Of a stretch of DNA of 64,000 bases, positions 7,968 to 17,134 are shown one piece after another. The stretch is from positions 1 through 64,000 of the forward strand of contig CAMBEQ010000011.1 of NCBI GenBank assembly GCA_945865545.1, read 5' to 3'. The DNA comes from Sediminibacterium ginsengisoli. GTDB taxonomy: Bacteria; Bacteroidota; Bacteroidia; Chitinophagales; Chitinophagaceae. The stretch's first letter is position 1. Each line of letters starts with the position of its first letter. The position numbers and the translations under genes are program-made. A model generated the notes under the pieces. It made no database searches. It was given only the letters and a program-made list of their open reading frames with translations, and was not told where the DNA came from.

Positions 7968-8798
7968 ATGCAAATAAGGTTTCAGCATAGTCCATTAGAG
8001 ACTAGCAAAATGAATACTGCTGAATTACGTTCTAATTTTTTAATACAGCTGCTAATGCTAGCCGGCGAAATAAACTTAGTCTATTCTCATTATGATAGAA
8101 TGATTGTAGGGGGTGTAATGCCTACCAATAAAAATATTGATTTGTCCAATGAAGAAGAATTAAAAGCTGAGTTTTTCTTAGAACGCCGCGAGCTAGGGAT
8201 TATCAATATTGGCGGTAAAGGAAAAATAATAACCGATGGGGTAGAATATGAAATAGAAAAATTAGCATGTTTGTATGTTGGAAAGGGTACCAAAAAAGTA
8301 ATTTTTTCTAGTGTTGATGAAAAGGACCCCGCTATGTTTTATTTATTATCTGCACCTGCACATCATGTTTATCCAACAACTAAAACGACAAAAGAACAAG
8401 CAGCACCAGTTATTTTAGGAGATTTTTCTACTTCTAATAAACGCACTATCTATAAATACATTCATAATGATGGCATACAAAGCTGTCAGTTGGTAATGGG
8501 TGTTACTATTTTAGAGGAAGGTTGTGTATGGAACTCCGTTCCGCCGCATACGCATACTAGACGAATGGAAGCTTATTTTTATTTTGATTTGAATGAGGCA
8601 CATCGTGTGATGCACTTTATGGGAGAGCCTCAGGAAACAAGACATATCGTTATTGCCAATAATGAAGCTATTTTATCAGCGCCTTGGAGCATGCATTTTG
8701 GTGTTGGTACATCCAATTATGGGTTCATTTGGGGAATGGCCGGCGAGAATAAGGAATTTACAGATATGGATCCGGTTGCCATAGCTAGTATTCAATAA
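7968..8798 (+). CDS. kduI: 5-dehydro-4-deoxy-D-glucuronate isomerase
   Basis: 276 aa; YSHYDRMIVGGVMP, FFLERRELGIINIGGKG, VPPHTHTRRMEAYFYF, WSMHFGVGTSNYGFIWGMAGEN. Confidence 0.95.
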   Translation: MQIRFQHSPLETSKMNTAELRSNFLIQLLMLAGEINLVYSHYDRMIVGGVMPTNKNIDLSNEEELKAEFFLERRELGIINIGGKGKIITDGVEYEIEKLACLYVGKGTKKVIFSSVDEKDPAMFYLLSAPAHHVYPTTKTTKEQAAPVILGDFSTSNKRTIYKYIHNDGIQSCQLVMGVTILEEGCVWNSVPPHTHTRRMEAYFYFDLNEAHRVMHFMGEPQETRHIVIANNEAILSAPWSMHFGVGTSNYGFIWGMAGENKEFTDMDPVAIASIQ

Positions 8799-8812
8799 AG
8801 CAGCAGGGGAAT

Positions 8813-9367
8813 ATGGCAACATTCAATTCAATCATGACTTTAAGATTAGCTAATGCATCAGAAATAGATATTATTTGGTCTATTTTACAGCAAGCCATAG
8901 CACAAAGGAAAAAGGATGGAAGTGACCAATGGCAAAACGGTTATCCCAATGAGCAAAAAATTGCTAATGACATTCATAATGGAGCAGGATATGTCGTTGT
9001 TAATAATGATACAATAGTGGCTTATGCTGCCATCATTTTTGGCATAGAACCTACCTATAATGAAATTAAAGGGAAATGGCTTTCCGATGGAAATTATGCC
9101 GCTGTTCACCGCGTAGCCACTTCTGATGAATTTAAAGGAAAGGGAATAGCCACTCAATTATTTTCAATGATTGAAGCTTTGTGTATTGATAAAAATGTAT
9201 TTAGCATTAAGGTGGATACTAATTTCGACAATGTACCCATGCTTAAAATTGTAAAAAAATTAAATTATACCTATTGCGGCGAAATATTCGTTAGTGGTTC
9301 TTCTAGAATGGCGTATGAAAAATTATTAAAGGAACCAAATAGTATTAATCAATCATCATCAAAATAA
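8813..9367 (+). CDS. GNAT family N-acetyltransferase
   Basis: HRVATSDEFKGKGIATQLFSMIEALC acetyl-CoA binding motif. Confidence 0.88.
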   Translation: MATFNSIMTLRLANASEIDIIWSILQQAIAQRKKDGSDQWQNGYPNEQKIANDIHNGAGYVVVNNDTIVAYAAIIFGIEPTYNEIKGKWLSDGNYAAVHRVATSDEFKGKGIATQLFSMIEALCIDKNVFSIKVDTNFDNVPMLKIVKKLNYTYCGEIFVSGSSRMAYEKLLKEPNSINQSSSK

Positions 9368-9372
9368 TTATC

Positions 9373-10179
9373 ATGAAATATATTTTATTTTTTTTCATAG
9401 CCCTTTATAGTAATTGTGTCTTTGCTCAAAAAACAGTCATTACCAACTTACCCTATTATCCAAAAAATGATACGAGTGATGCCTATAAAAAAAGTCAATG
9501 TAAATTAGATATCTATATTCCTAATAATAATAAATCATTACCTGTTATTGTTTGGTTTCATGGAGGCGGTTTAACAGCGGGGACTAAAGCAATTCCTGAG
9601 GAATTAAAAAGCGACAAATTTATTATCGTTTCTGTAGAATACAGATTAAGTCCCAAAGTGCATTCGCCAGTTTATATTGAAGATGCCGCGGAGGCTGTAG
9701 CTTGGGTATTTAACAATATTCAACAATTGGGTGGCGACACGAGTAACCTATTTTTATCGGGTCATTCTGCAGGAGGCTATTTGGCGATGATGTTAACTAT
9801 GGATGAATCATGGTTATTAAAAAGAAACATTGATGCCAATAAAATTAAAGCTATTATCCCTTTAAGCCCACAAGTAATTACACATTTTACCATTAGGGCG
9901 GAAAGTAAAATAAGTGAAATTCAACCAGTGATTAACGAGTTAGCGCCGATGAATTTTATTAAGTCAAATACACCTACTATTATTGATATTACGGGCGATA
10001 GAGAATTGGAACTATTTGGAAGATATGAAGAGAATGCCTATTTTGCAAGAATGATGAAATTGGCTGGAAATAAAAAAATATCACTTTTTGAATTACAAGG
10101 ATTTAATCATGGCGCCATGCTACTTCCAGGAATTCATTTAATGTTTCAAGAAATAGATAAAATTTTAAACAATAAATAA
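9373..10179 (+). CDS. Secreted alpha/beta hydrolase
   Basis: VIVWFHGGGLTAGTK, GHSAGGYLAMML, C-terminal FNHGAM. Confidence 0.88.
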   Translation: MKYILFFFIALYSNCVFAQKTVITNLPYYPKNDTSDAYKKSQCKLDIYIPNNNKSLPVIVWFHGGGLTAGTKAIPEELKSDKFIIVSVEYRLSPKVHSPVYIEDAAEAVAWVFNNIQQLGGDTSNLFLSGHSAGGYLAMMLTMDESWLLKRNIDANKIKAIIPLSPQVITHFTIRAESKISEIQPVINELAPMNFIKSNTPTIIDITGDRELELFGRYEENAYFARMMKLAGNKKISLFELQGFNHGAMLLPGIHLMFQEIDKILNNK

Positions 10180-10183
10180 ATAA

Positions 10184-10615
10184 ATGAAAATGAAAAAAAT
10201 AATCATCTTATTCTTCCTAGCATTTACTACAAGCACATTGATTGCGCAAGACTTAACCCAAGGACTTTGGTACAATGAAAAGAAAAGTGCAAAAGTTCAA
10301 TTTTATCTACAAGGAGATAAAATGTTTGGTAAAATAGTTTGGCTAAAAGATCCTTTATTAAATGGAAAGCCAAAACTAGATAAAAGTAATCCCGATGCGG
10401 CACTAAAAGTGAAACCCTTATTAGGATTAGTCTTTATGAAGGCTTTTACAAAAACTGAAAAAAATATTTGGGAAGAAGGTACTATTTATGATCCAGAGAA
10501 TGGTAAAACTTATCAATGTAAAATAACGATTGTCTCGCCTACTCAATTAGACGTACGTGGCTTTATAGGCTTTTCAATTATGGGAAGAACTTCTCATTTT
10601 ACCAAAGCCGATTAG
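10184..10615 (+). CDS. DUF2147 domain secreted protein
   Basis: LTQGLWYNEKKSAKVQFYLQGDKMFGKIVWL...GTIYDPENGKTYQCKI...LDVRGFIGFSIMGRTSHF. Confidence 0.85.
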   Translation: MKMKKIIILFFLAFTTSTLIAQDLTQGLWYNEKKSAKVQFYLQGDKMFGKIVWLKDPLLNGKPKLDKSNPDAALKVKPLLGLVFMKAFTKTEKNIWEEGTIYDPENGKTYQCKITIVSPTQLDVRGFIGFSIMGRTSHFTKAD

Positions 10616-10671
10616 ACACTGGATGAAGAAGTAATATCTATAATTATTTCCTTTATTCAAACATAAAAACG

Positions 10672-11157
10672 ATGAACATGAAAAAAGTATTATTAATGGC
10701 ATTGGTTGTTTTTTTTGGAATGGCAATAGTATCAAAAGCCCAAAATGCTACAGCTAAGCAGGGAGAAAAAATATTTCTTGAACATGCAGATGATTGCCTG
10801 CTTATTATTGAAAAAGAAGCACAAAGCATCGGCATCAAAGGCGTTGCCATTATGGCATTTATACCAGGTGATTCAACAATGGCTTGGGTATCAAAAATGA
10901 AAGTGGAAGGAGCTTTAACAAGAGATAAAATGAATTTCCTTGCTATCGCTAATTCCAAATCTTCAGAAATGGCGCTTACCTTAAAAAATAGTGGTAGTGG
11001 TGTAAGGCCGCTTTTACATGGTGAATTGGGATACCCAGGTGGGGTGATCAAAAAAGTAAATGTTGGTTATATCCTTGCCGCTTTTTCTGGTGGTCGTTCT
11101 GAACAAGATGTGGTGGCAGCAAGCAAAGGCTTGGAGGAATTATCGAAATACTTTTAA
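10672..11157 (+). CDS. Exported protein, GlcG/HbpS-like
   Basis: Signal peptide; C-terminal GGVIKKVNVGYILAAFSGGRSEQDVVAASKGLEEL resembles GlcG/HbpS; low-identity judgement. Confidence 0.45.
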   Translation: MNMKKVLLMALVVFFGMAIVSKAQNATAKQGEKIFLEHADDCLLIIEKEAQSIGIKGVAIMAFIPGDSTMAWVSKMKVEGALTRDKMNFLAIANSKSSEMALTLKNSGSGVRPLLHGELGYPGGVIKKVNVGYILAAFSGGRSEQDVVAASKGLEELSKYF

Positions 11158-11160
11158 GAA

Positions 11161-12180
11161 TCAATGATGTGCGTGATCGTTTTTATAATGTTTCAATAAT
11201 TCATCGCCTCCAAAGTCATTTTGAAGATCTCGAATCACTGAATGTACGTGATTGGCATTATTTTGTGTGTTATCATATTCTATCAAAAAGGTAGGACCTT
11301 GAACACGATAGTAAGTGCCCTTGCCCATCATTGAATGACTATCACCCGCCCAGGAAAACCAAATATCTTCCAATCCATTTGCATGAATTTTTTTAAGCAT
11401 TGCTTCTGCAAGTAGTTTGGTGTATCGGTTTACGTATAGGCTAATTAACTGCAACATTAATTGTTGCTGTTCATTGGAAAGTTCTTTATATCTAATTCCT
11501 TCTGGATTGTTTAGCATTAAAATTCTTTTATCAAAACTGATAATTTCTTTATAGGCAATGGAATCAATAATGGTTTTTCTAAATTGGGATTCAGTTAAAG
11601 AACTCAATAATTTAAAACCCATTTCGGTTTCCTCTTTTAATACTTGCTTCCCTTTTTGCTTCCCACTAAGCACTATGCCAGGATTGGATCCTAAAAATCC
11701 AGGCGTTCCAGAAATGAGTGTTTGCTTTGAAAAAGAAAAATTAAAAGAAATATGATGACCCTCAAATCTCCATCCCCATATAGTTTTATCTGAAGGAATT
11801 CCAAAAATAGTTATATGATAATTACCCGTGTCTCTATAATGATCTTCAGGTTTGCGCATTTCCAATTCTTTTAACAACTGATCCAATTGCATAATATCTT
11901 TTGTTTTATGAAAGGCGGCATCTCCCAAACAAGTTTTTAATAAATCAAAAGCAGCTATTTTTTGGATATTATTCATTTCATTTAAAGTGATGCCTTTTCT
12001 ATCCATAGGTACAAAATGAAAATTATATCGTTCGTCTGTATCAAATGGGAATAGAGTTTCCACTTTTTGTTCTTTACTCAAAAGATCAATGAAATAATTA
12101 GCCGCATTCACCGCCTTTTGTGCGCTACTATTTAGACTCAATAGAATAAAACTGGCAACTAAAAAAATACATTGTTTCAT
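11161..12180 (-). CDS. DUF3500 domain secreted protein
   Basis: ITIFGIPSDKTIWGWRFEGHHISFNFSF, WFSWAGDSHSMMGKGTYYRVQGPTFLIEYDNTQNNANHVHSVIRD; start at 12180 preferred. Confidence 0.85.
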   Translation of the reverse strand: MKQCIFLVASFILLSLNSSAQKAVNAANYFIDLLSKEQKVETLFPFDTDERYNFHFVPMDRKGITLNEMNNIQKIAAFDLLKTCLGDAAFHKTKDIMQLDQLLKELEMRKPEDHYRDTGNYHITIFGIPSDKTIWGWRFEGHHISFNFSFSKQTLISGTPGFLGSNPGIVLSGKQKGKQVLKEETEMGFKLLSSLTESQFRKTIIDSIAYKEIISFDKRILMLNNPEGIRYKELSNEQQQLMLQLISLYVNRYTKLLAEAMLKKIHANGLEDIWFSWAGDSHSMMGKGTYYRVQGPTFLIEYDNTQNNANHVHSVIRDLQNDFGGDELLKHYKNDHAHH

Positions 12181-12307
12181 AAAAGTGTTTATTAAGATTA
12201 ACAAGTTAAGAAAAAGCGCTATATCTTTTGCTCTATTCATCACAAAACAGTAGCAAAGCAGCTTTTTATATGTTATATTCCATAAATTGCTTTGTTAACT
12301 ACTCATA

Positions 12308-14677
12308 ATGTCATTTTACTACAGATCAATTTTACGGTTATTGTTTTTTACAATGATCTCCTTTCAGGCTAATGCTCAAGAAAGCTATATAGCTAAAGGA
12401 ACTGTTATTGATTATGAAACTAAGCTGCCTATTAAACAAGTGAGTGTGGTTGTTCAAAGTTTAAGAACTGGAACTACCACCAATGATAGTGGTTATTTTT
12501 CTATCCCTATAAAATCATCAAAAGTAATTATTCAATTTACTTATATTGGCTATACTAGTATTAATAAAGAGTATATTTTTTTAGCAACTACTAAGCCCTT
12601 TCTAATTGAACTTAAAAGAGAGGCCACCCCTTCTTTAGATGATGTCACTGTGAAGGCATTTAAAGAACGCTCTAAATTAAAAACCACTGAAATGAATGTG
12701 GTAAGAATAAACCCAGAATCAATAAAACAAGGCCCCATTTTATTAGGGGAGGCAGATATTATTAAAGCATTAATATTACAACCAGGTATTACAAGCACTG
12801 GAGAAAGTGCTGGAGGTTTTAATGTACGTGGTGGTAATGCAGATGAAAATTTAGTTTTAGTGGACGGCGCTCCACTTTTTAATACTTCTCATTTACTTGG
12901 TTTTTATACTTCTCTAAGTCCAGATGTGGTTCAAGATATTTCATTATACAAAGGCGGGATGCCTGCAGAATATGGTGGCCGACTTTCCTCTTTACTTACA
13001 ATGAAAATAAAAAATGGGAATAAAGAAGAAATACAATACAACGGGGGTGTAGGTCCTATGAGCAGTCGTTTTTTTGTTAATGGGCCCTTGATTAAAAATA
13101 AATTAACCTTTACAAGTGGTTTCAGAACTGCTTATCCAAATTTTATATTGAATCAATTGGGTTCTAATTTTGGCAATAGCCGCGCTTCATTTTATGATGC
13201 TGTTTTAAAAGCCGAGTATACCATTAATGATAAAAATACTTTGTCTATTACTGGATACAGAAGCTTTGATAAATTTAAGTTTGATTCTACTATGGAATAT
13301 CAATGGGAATCTAATTTGGTGTCTTTAAATTTTAATTCAGAATTGAATTCAAAGCTAACTTTCAAGTTTAATGCCAATCGCAGTAATTTTTTTTCTACCA
13401 TCTTTGGATTGGATAAGGCATACGAATACTCACTTATTTCTAAAATAGATCAAACCCAGTTAAAACCAACATTTGTATATCATCCTGCAGAAAATCATAC
13501 CATTGAAACAGGCCTAGATTATATATTATATCAAGTATCCCCAGGGGCGCAAAAACCCAATTCGGTTTCAAGTAATATCATACCCATCACTATTCCAAAG
13601 GAGCAGGGGCGAGAAATGGCTGCATTTATTAGCGATAACATTGAAGTGAATAGCAAATTGTCGATACAATTAGGTTTACGTTATGTTGGATATGATTATT
13701 TAGGACCTAAAAATGTATACCAATATGAGCAAGGGTATCCCATGTCCAAAGAAACTATTTCTGATACTATACGATATGCAGCAAATAAAATAATTAATTC
13801 TGAACAAGGGTTTGAACCTAGAATTGCTATCAAGTATAGCTTATCTGATGTATTGTCATTAAAAATAAGTTATAATAGAGGTCAACAATTTTTACATTTA
13901 ATCTCTAATACGACTTCTATCTCTCCAGTTGACTTCTGGAAATTAAGTGATCCTTATATTAAAAAACAAATAGGGGATCAATATGCCACTGGTCTTTTTA
14001 GCAGCTTTGTCAATAATTTATATGAAGCATCAGTGGTAGTATATTATAAAACCACTCAAAACACCGTTCAATATAAAGACGGGGGGACGCTCTTATTGAA
14101 TCCTTATATAGAAAGTGCCTTATTAAATGCTAGAGGTAGAGCCTACGGAGTAGAAATGAGCGTTGCTAAAAACTTTGGAAAAGTAACTGGGCAAGTTAAT
14201 TACACTTATTCTCAAACACAAGTAAAAGTACTCAATACTTTCCCTTCTGAAATTGTAAATAAAGGTGCTTATTATTTTGCAGATATAGATAAACCGCATA
14301 ATCTAGCCATTATTGCAAAAATAAAATTACAGCGAGGTTGGACATTCAATACCAATTTCATTTTTACATCTGGCAGGCCTGCTACTTTCCCAGATGGTAA
14401 TTATTTATTTAATCAAAATGTAGTTTCTAATTATTCATTACGCAATTCAGATAGGCTCCCTGCTTACCATAGAATTGATGCAGGGTGGAGTTACAGTACT
14501 AAAATAAGTCCTGAGCAAAAGAAATACAGCACTTGGAACATTTCATTTTATAATTTATACATGCACGAAAATGCTTATTCTGTATATTTTAAAAATGTAA
14601 ATACCAGATTGCGTGCCTACCAACTTTCAATTATTGGAAGCATCATCCCATCTATCACCTGGAATTATAATTTCTAA
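12308..14677 (+). CDS. TonB-dependent receptor with carboxypeptidase-regulatory-like N-domain
   Basis: GTVIDYETKLPIKQVSVVV, plug GGFNVRGGNADENLVLVDGAPLFNTSHLLGFYTSLSPDVV, beta barrel. Confidence 0.93.
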   Translation: MSFYYRSILRLLFFTMISFQANAQESYIAKGTVIDYETKLPIKQVSVVVQSLRTGTTTNDSGYFSIPIKSSKVIIQFTYIGYTSINKEYIFLATTKPFLIELKREATPSLDDVTVKAFKERSKLKTTEMNVVRINPESIKQGPILLGEADIIKALILQPGITSTGESAGGFNVRGGNADENLVLVDGAPLFNTSHLLGFYTSLSPDVVQDISLYKGGMPAEYGGRLSSLLTMKIKNGNKEEIQYNGGVGPMSSRFFVNGPLIKNKLTFTSGFRTAYPNFILNQLGSNFGNSRASFYDAVLKAEYTINDKNTLSITGYRSFDKFKFDSTMEYQWESNLVSLNFNSELNSKLTFKFNANRSNFFSTIFGLDKAYEYSLISKIDQTQLKPTFVYHPAENHTIETGLDYILYQVSPGAQKPNSVSSNIIPITIPKEQGREMAAFISDNIEVNSKLSIQLGLRYVGYDYLGPKNVYQYEQGYPMSKETISDTIRYAANKIINSEQGFEPRIAIKYSLSDVLSLKISYNRGQQFLHLISNTTSISPVDFWKLSDPYIKKQIGDQYATGLFSSFVNNLYEASVVVYYKTTQNTVQYKDGGTLLLNPYIESALLNARGRAYGVEMSVAKNFGKVTGQVNYTYSQTQVKVLNTFPSEIVNKGAYYFADIDKPHNLAIIAKIKLQRGWTFNTNFIFTSGRPATFPDGNYLFNQNVVSNYSLRNSDRLPAYHRIDAGWSYSTKISPEQKKYSTWNISFYNLYMHENAYSVYFKNVNTRLRAYQLSIIGSIIPSITWNYNF

Positions 14678-14680
14678 TCC

Positions 14681-15772
14681 ATGCAAAATCGAAATATATA
14701 TATTTATTTGAGTTTAATGATGCTTTTTGCACAAAGCTGTATTAAAGAGGTTAATCCAAGCACTAGGCAAGCAGCACCAATTTTAGTGGTGGAAGGATCC
14801 ATTACTACCGACTCTATCCCTTATACGGTCCAATTAACTTATTCAGGAGCGATTGTCTCTTCATCTGCTGATATTGCAGAAAGCAATTATGTGAAAGATG
14901 CCACCGTAAGTATTTCAGATAATTTAGGTAATACCACTATATTAAAATATACCATCAATGGAATTTATAAAACGAATGACCCATCTTATATTGGCAAAGT
15001 GGGCCGTAGTTATTCTATTAAAGTTCAATTAAAAAATGGAACTACCTATATTTCTACACCTGAAAAAATTAAAAATCCTATACCTATTTCTAAAGTAAGA
15101 GGCAATTTCGTGAATAAATCTGACATGTTTTTCCCAACTTATATGAGTGTTTCCATTGATGCAAAAGATCCTGGTAGCGAGGAAAATTATTATCAATGGA
15201 AATTTAATGCTTGGATTGGTAGAAAAACTAAAGGAGTCCCTTGTGGAATAGGTTGTATTATGTTGGAATATTGTTACCAGAAGTATGAAGACTACACGGT
15301 AAGATTATTATCTGACGCCTCCATCAATGGAAATGAAATCCTAAACAAAACAGTTGGGAAAACTTATATTTATTCTTATACCGATCCTCATGTTGATATT
15401 AGTCAATTAAGTTTAACAAGAGAAGCCTATCAATTTTGGAAACGATATGATGATCAATTAACAAGAACAGGCAGTGTTTTAGATCCCTTGCCCGCCTCTA
15501 TCAAAGGGAATGTTTATAATCAAAGTAATGCTTCCGACTTTGCTTTGGGCTATTTTTCTGCGGCTGGGGTTACCCATAAAAAAGTGACATTAGTACCCTA
15601 TGGAATTACTCCTTTTTTATTAGAAATAACTGCTAATCAATTTATGCCCACCAAAAGTGTTGCTTGCTTCTTGCATTATCCAGACGCCCTTAAATACGGT
15701 CTACCACCAGCTCCTCAAAACCCTATACCTGTAGGCTGGGAAAATGCAGAAAAAATTAAAGTAATTTGGTAA
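14681..15772 (+). CDS. DUF4249 domain lipoprotein
   Basis: Lipobox-like FAQSCIKE; APILVVEGSITTDSIPYTVQLTYS; adjacent to the TonB receptor. Confidence 0.85.
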   Translation: MQNRNIYIYLSLMMLFAQSCIKEVNPSTRQAAPILVVEGSITTDSIPYTVQLTYSGAIVSSSADIAESNYVKDATVSISDNLGNTTILKYTINGIYKTNDPSYIGKVGRSYSIKVQLKNGTTYISTPEKIKNPIPISKVRGNFVNKSDMFFPTYMSVSIDAKDPGSEENYYQWKFNAWIGRKTKGVPCGIGCIMLEYCYQKYEDYTVRLLSDASINGNEILNKTVGKTYIYSYTDPHVDISQLSLTREAYQFWKRYDDQLTRTGSVLDPLPASIKGNVYNQSNASDFALGYFSAAGVTHKKVTLVPYGITPFLLEITANQFMPTKSVACFLHYPDALKYGLPPAPQNPIPVGWENAEKIKVIW

Positions 15773-15803
15773 GTAAGCTGTAACTAATTAGTAGCTTAGT
15801 GAA

Positions 15804-16988
15804 ATGAAAAAGTCACTTCTTTATTTTGTATTTGGTCTATTGATCATTTTTGAATGCCTCAGGGTTTATTTAATTATGCCAATGCCGGGAAGTCAAAAAT
15901 CCAACACGATAGAATTGGCCTACTTTTTAGGGTCTAATAAAAATATAATTAGACTCATTGGGTATTTACTTTTATTATATCCATTATTCTATTTGTTCAA
16001 GAATGGAGTTAAGAAAGAGAAAGTGGTAGTTTCTATTTTATTTTTTATTTATATATCTATCTTTTACGTTTTTACCTTTCAGATGGAAGCGGATAAAATG
16101 TTTTATCAGCCAACTAATATTACTTTTCTAAGTAAAGATAAAAATAAAATTCCATCTCATAAATTAGTAATCGGCGTTGAACTTGATGGTTTTGCAAGAG
16201 CTTATCCTATTCAGCTTATTGGTTATCACCATCAAGTAAGAGATACTATAAATAATAAGCCTATCATGGTTACTTATTGTACTGTTTGTAGAACAGGAAG
16301 AGTATATAGCCCAATAGTAAATGGCAAAGTGGAAACTTTTAGATTGGTAGGTATGGATCATTTTAATGCTATGTTTGAAGATGCCACTACCAAAAGTTGG
16401 TGGAGACAATCTAATGGGTTGTGTATTGCTGGCCCATTAAGGGGACATCAATTAGAGGAAATTAAATCCACTCAACTTACTTTAAGTGCATGGGAAAGAG
16501 CACACAATAATACATTGGTGTTGCAACCTGATGAAAAATTTAAAGAGAAGTTCGAGAAAATGGATAACTATGATAAAGGAACGTCAAAAAGTGATTTAAC
16601 TAAAAGAAATAGTACTTCTTGGAAAGATAAATCATGGGTAATAGGTATTCAAAATGCTGGGGTTGCTAAATGTTATGATTGGAATCAAATTGCTCGGCTT
16701 AGAATTATCCAAGATTCGATACCTAATCTACCTTTACTTATTTTACTAGAGAATGACACTGCCTCTTTTCATACCTATAGTCGAATGATACAAAATGAAA
16801 CACTAAAGTTTATAAAAAAAGGAGATACTATTAGAGATATAAACACAGGGTCATATTGGAATTATGATGGATTGTGTTTAGATGGGAAGTTAAAAGGTAC
16901 TGTTTTACAAAAAGTAGGTAGCTTTCAAGAATTTCTTCATTCCTGGGAGTTTTTTCATCCAAAGAACCTTCGTTACTCAAGTAAATAA
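15804..16988 (+). CDS. DUF3179 domain membrane-anchored protein
   Basis: N-terminal TM helices; GVELDGFARAYPIQLIGYHHQVRDTINNKPIMVTYCTVCRTGRVYSP. Confidence 0.85.
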   Translation: MKKSLLYFVFGLLIIFECLRVYLIMPMPGSQKSNTIELAYFLGSNKNIIRLIGYLLLLYPLFYLFKNGVKKEKVVVSILFFIYISIFYVFTFQMEADKMFYQPTNITFLSKDKNKIPSHKLVIGVELDGFARAYPIQLIGYHHQVRDTINNKPIMVTYCTVCRTGRVYSPIVNGKVETFRLVGMDHFNAMFEDATTKSWWRQSNGLCIAGPLRGHQLEEIKSTQLTLSAWERAHNNTLVLQPDEKFKEKFEKMDNYDKGTSKSDLTKRNSTSWKDKSWVIGIQNAGVAKCYDWNQIARLRIIQDSIPNLPLLILLENDTASFHTYSRMIQNETLKFIKKGDTIRDINTGSYWNYDGLCLDGKLKGTVLQKVGSFQEFLHSWEFFHPKNLRYSSK

Positions 16989-17134
16989 AGTGGATGAAAA
17001 TTTAATAAATTTTCTAAAATGTTAGTATATATTTCTTAATTTTAGTTAATGAGTCAGCCATGATGGATACTCATTTAAATTAGTGATAATACTATTAAAT
17101 TATTAGTTCCTATAAACATTATAAAATAAAATAA

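Noticed and set aside
12245-12300. CAAAGCA...TGCTTTG inverted repeat between divergent DUF3500 and TonB genes
   Set aside because: Arms are far apart and probably reflect two divergent -7 elements, not one operator.
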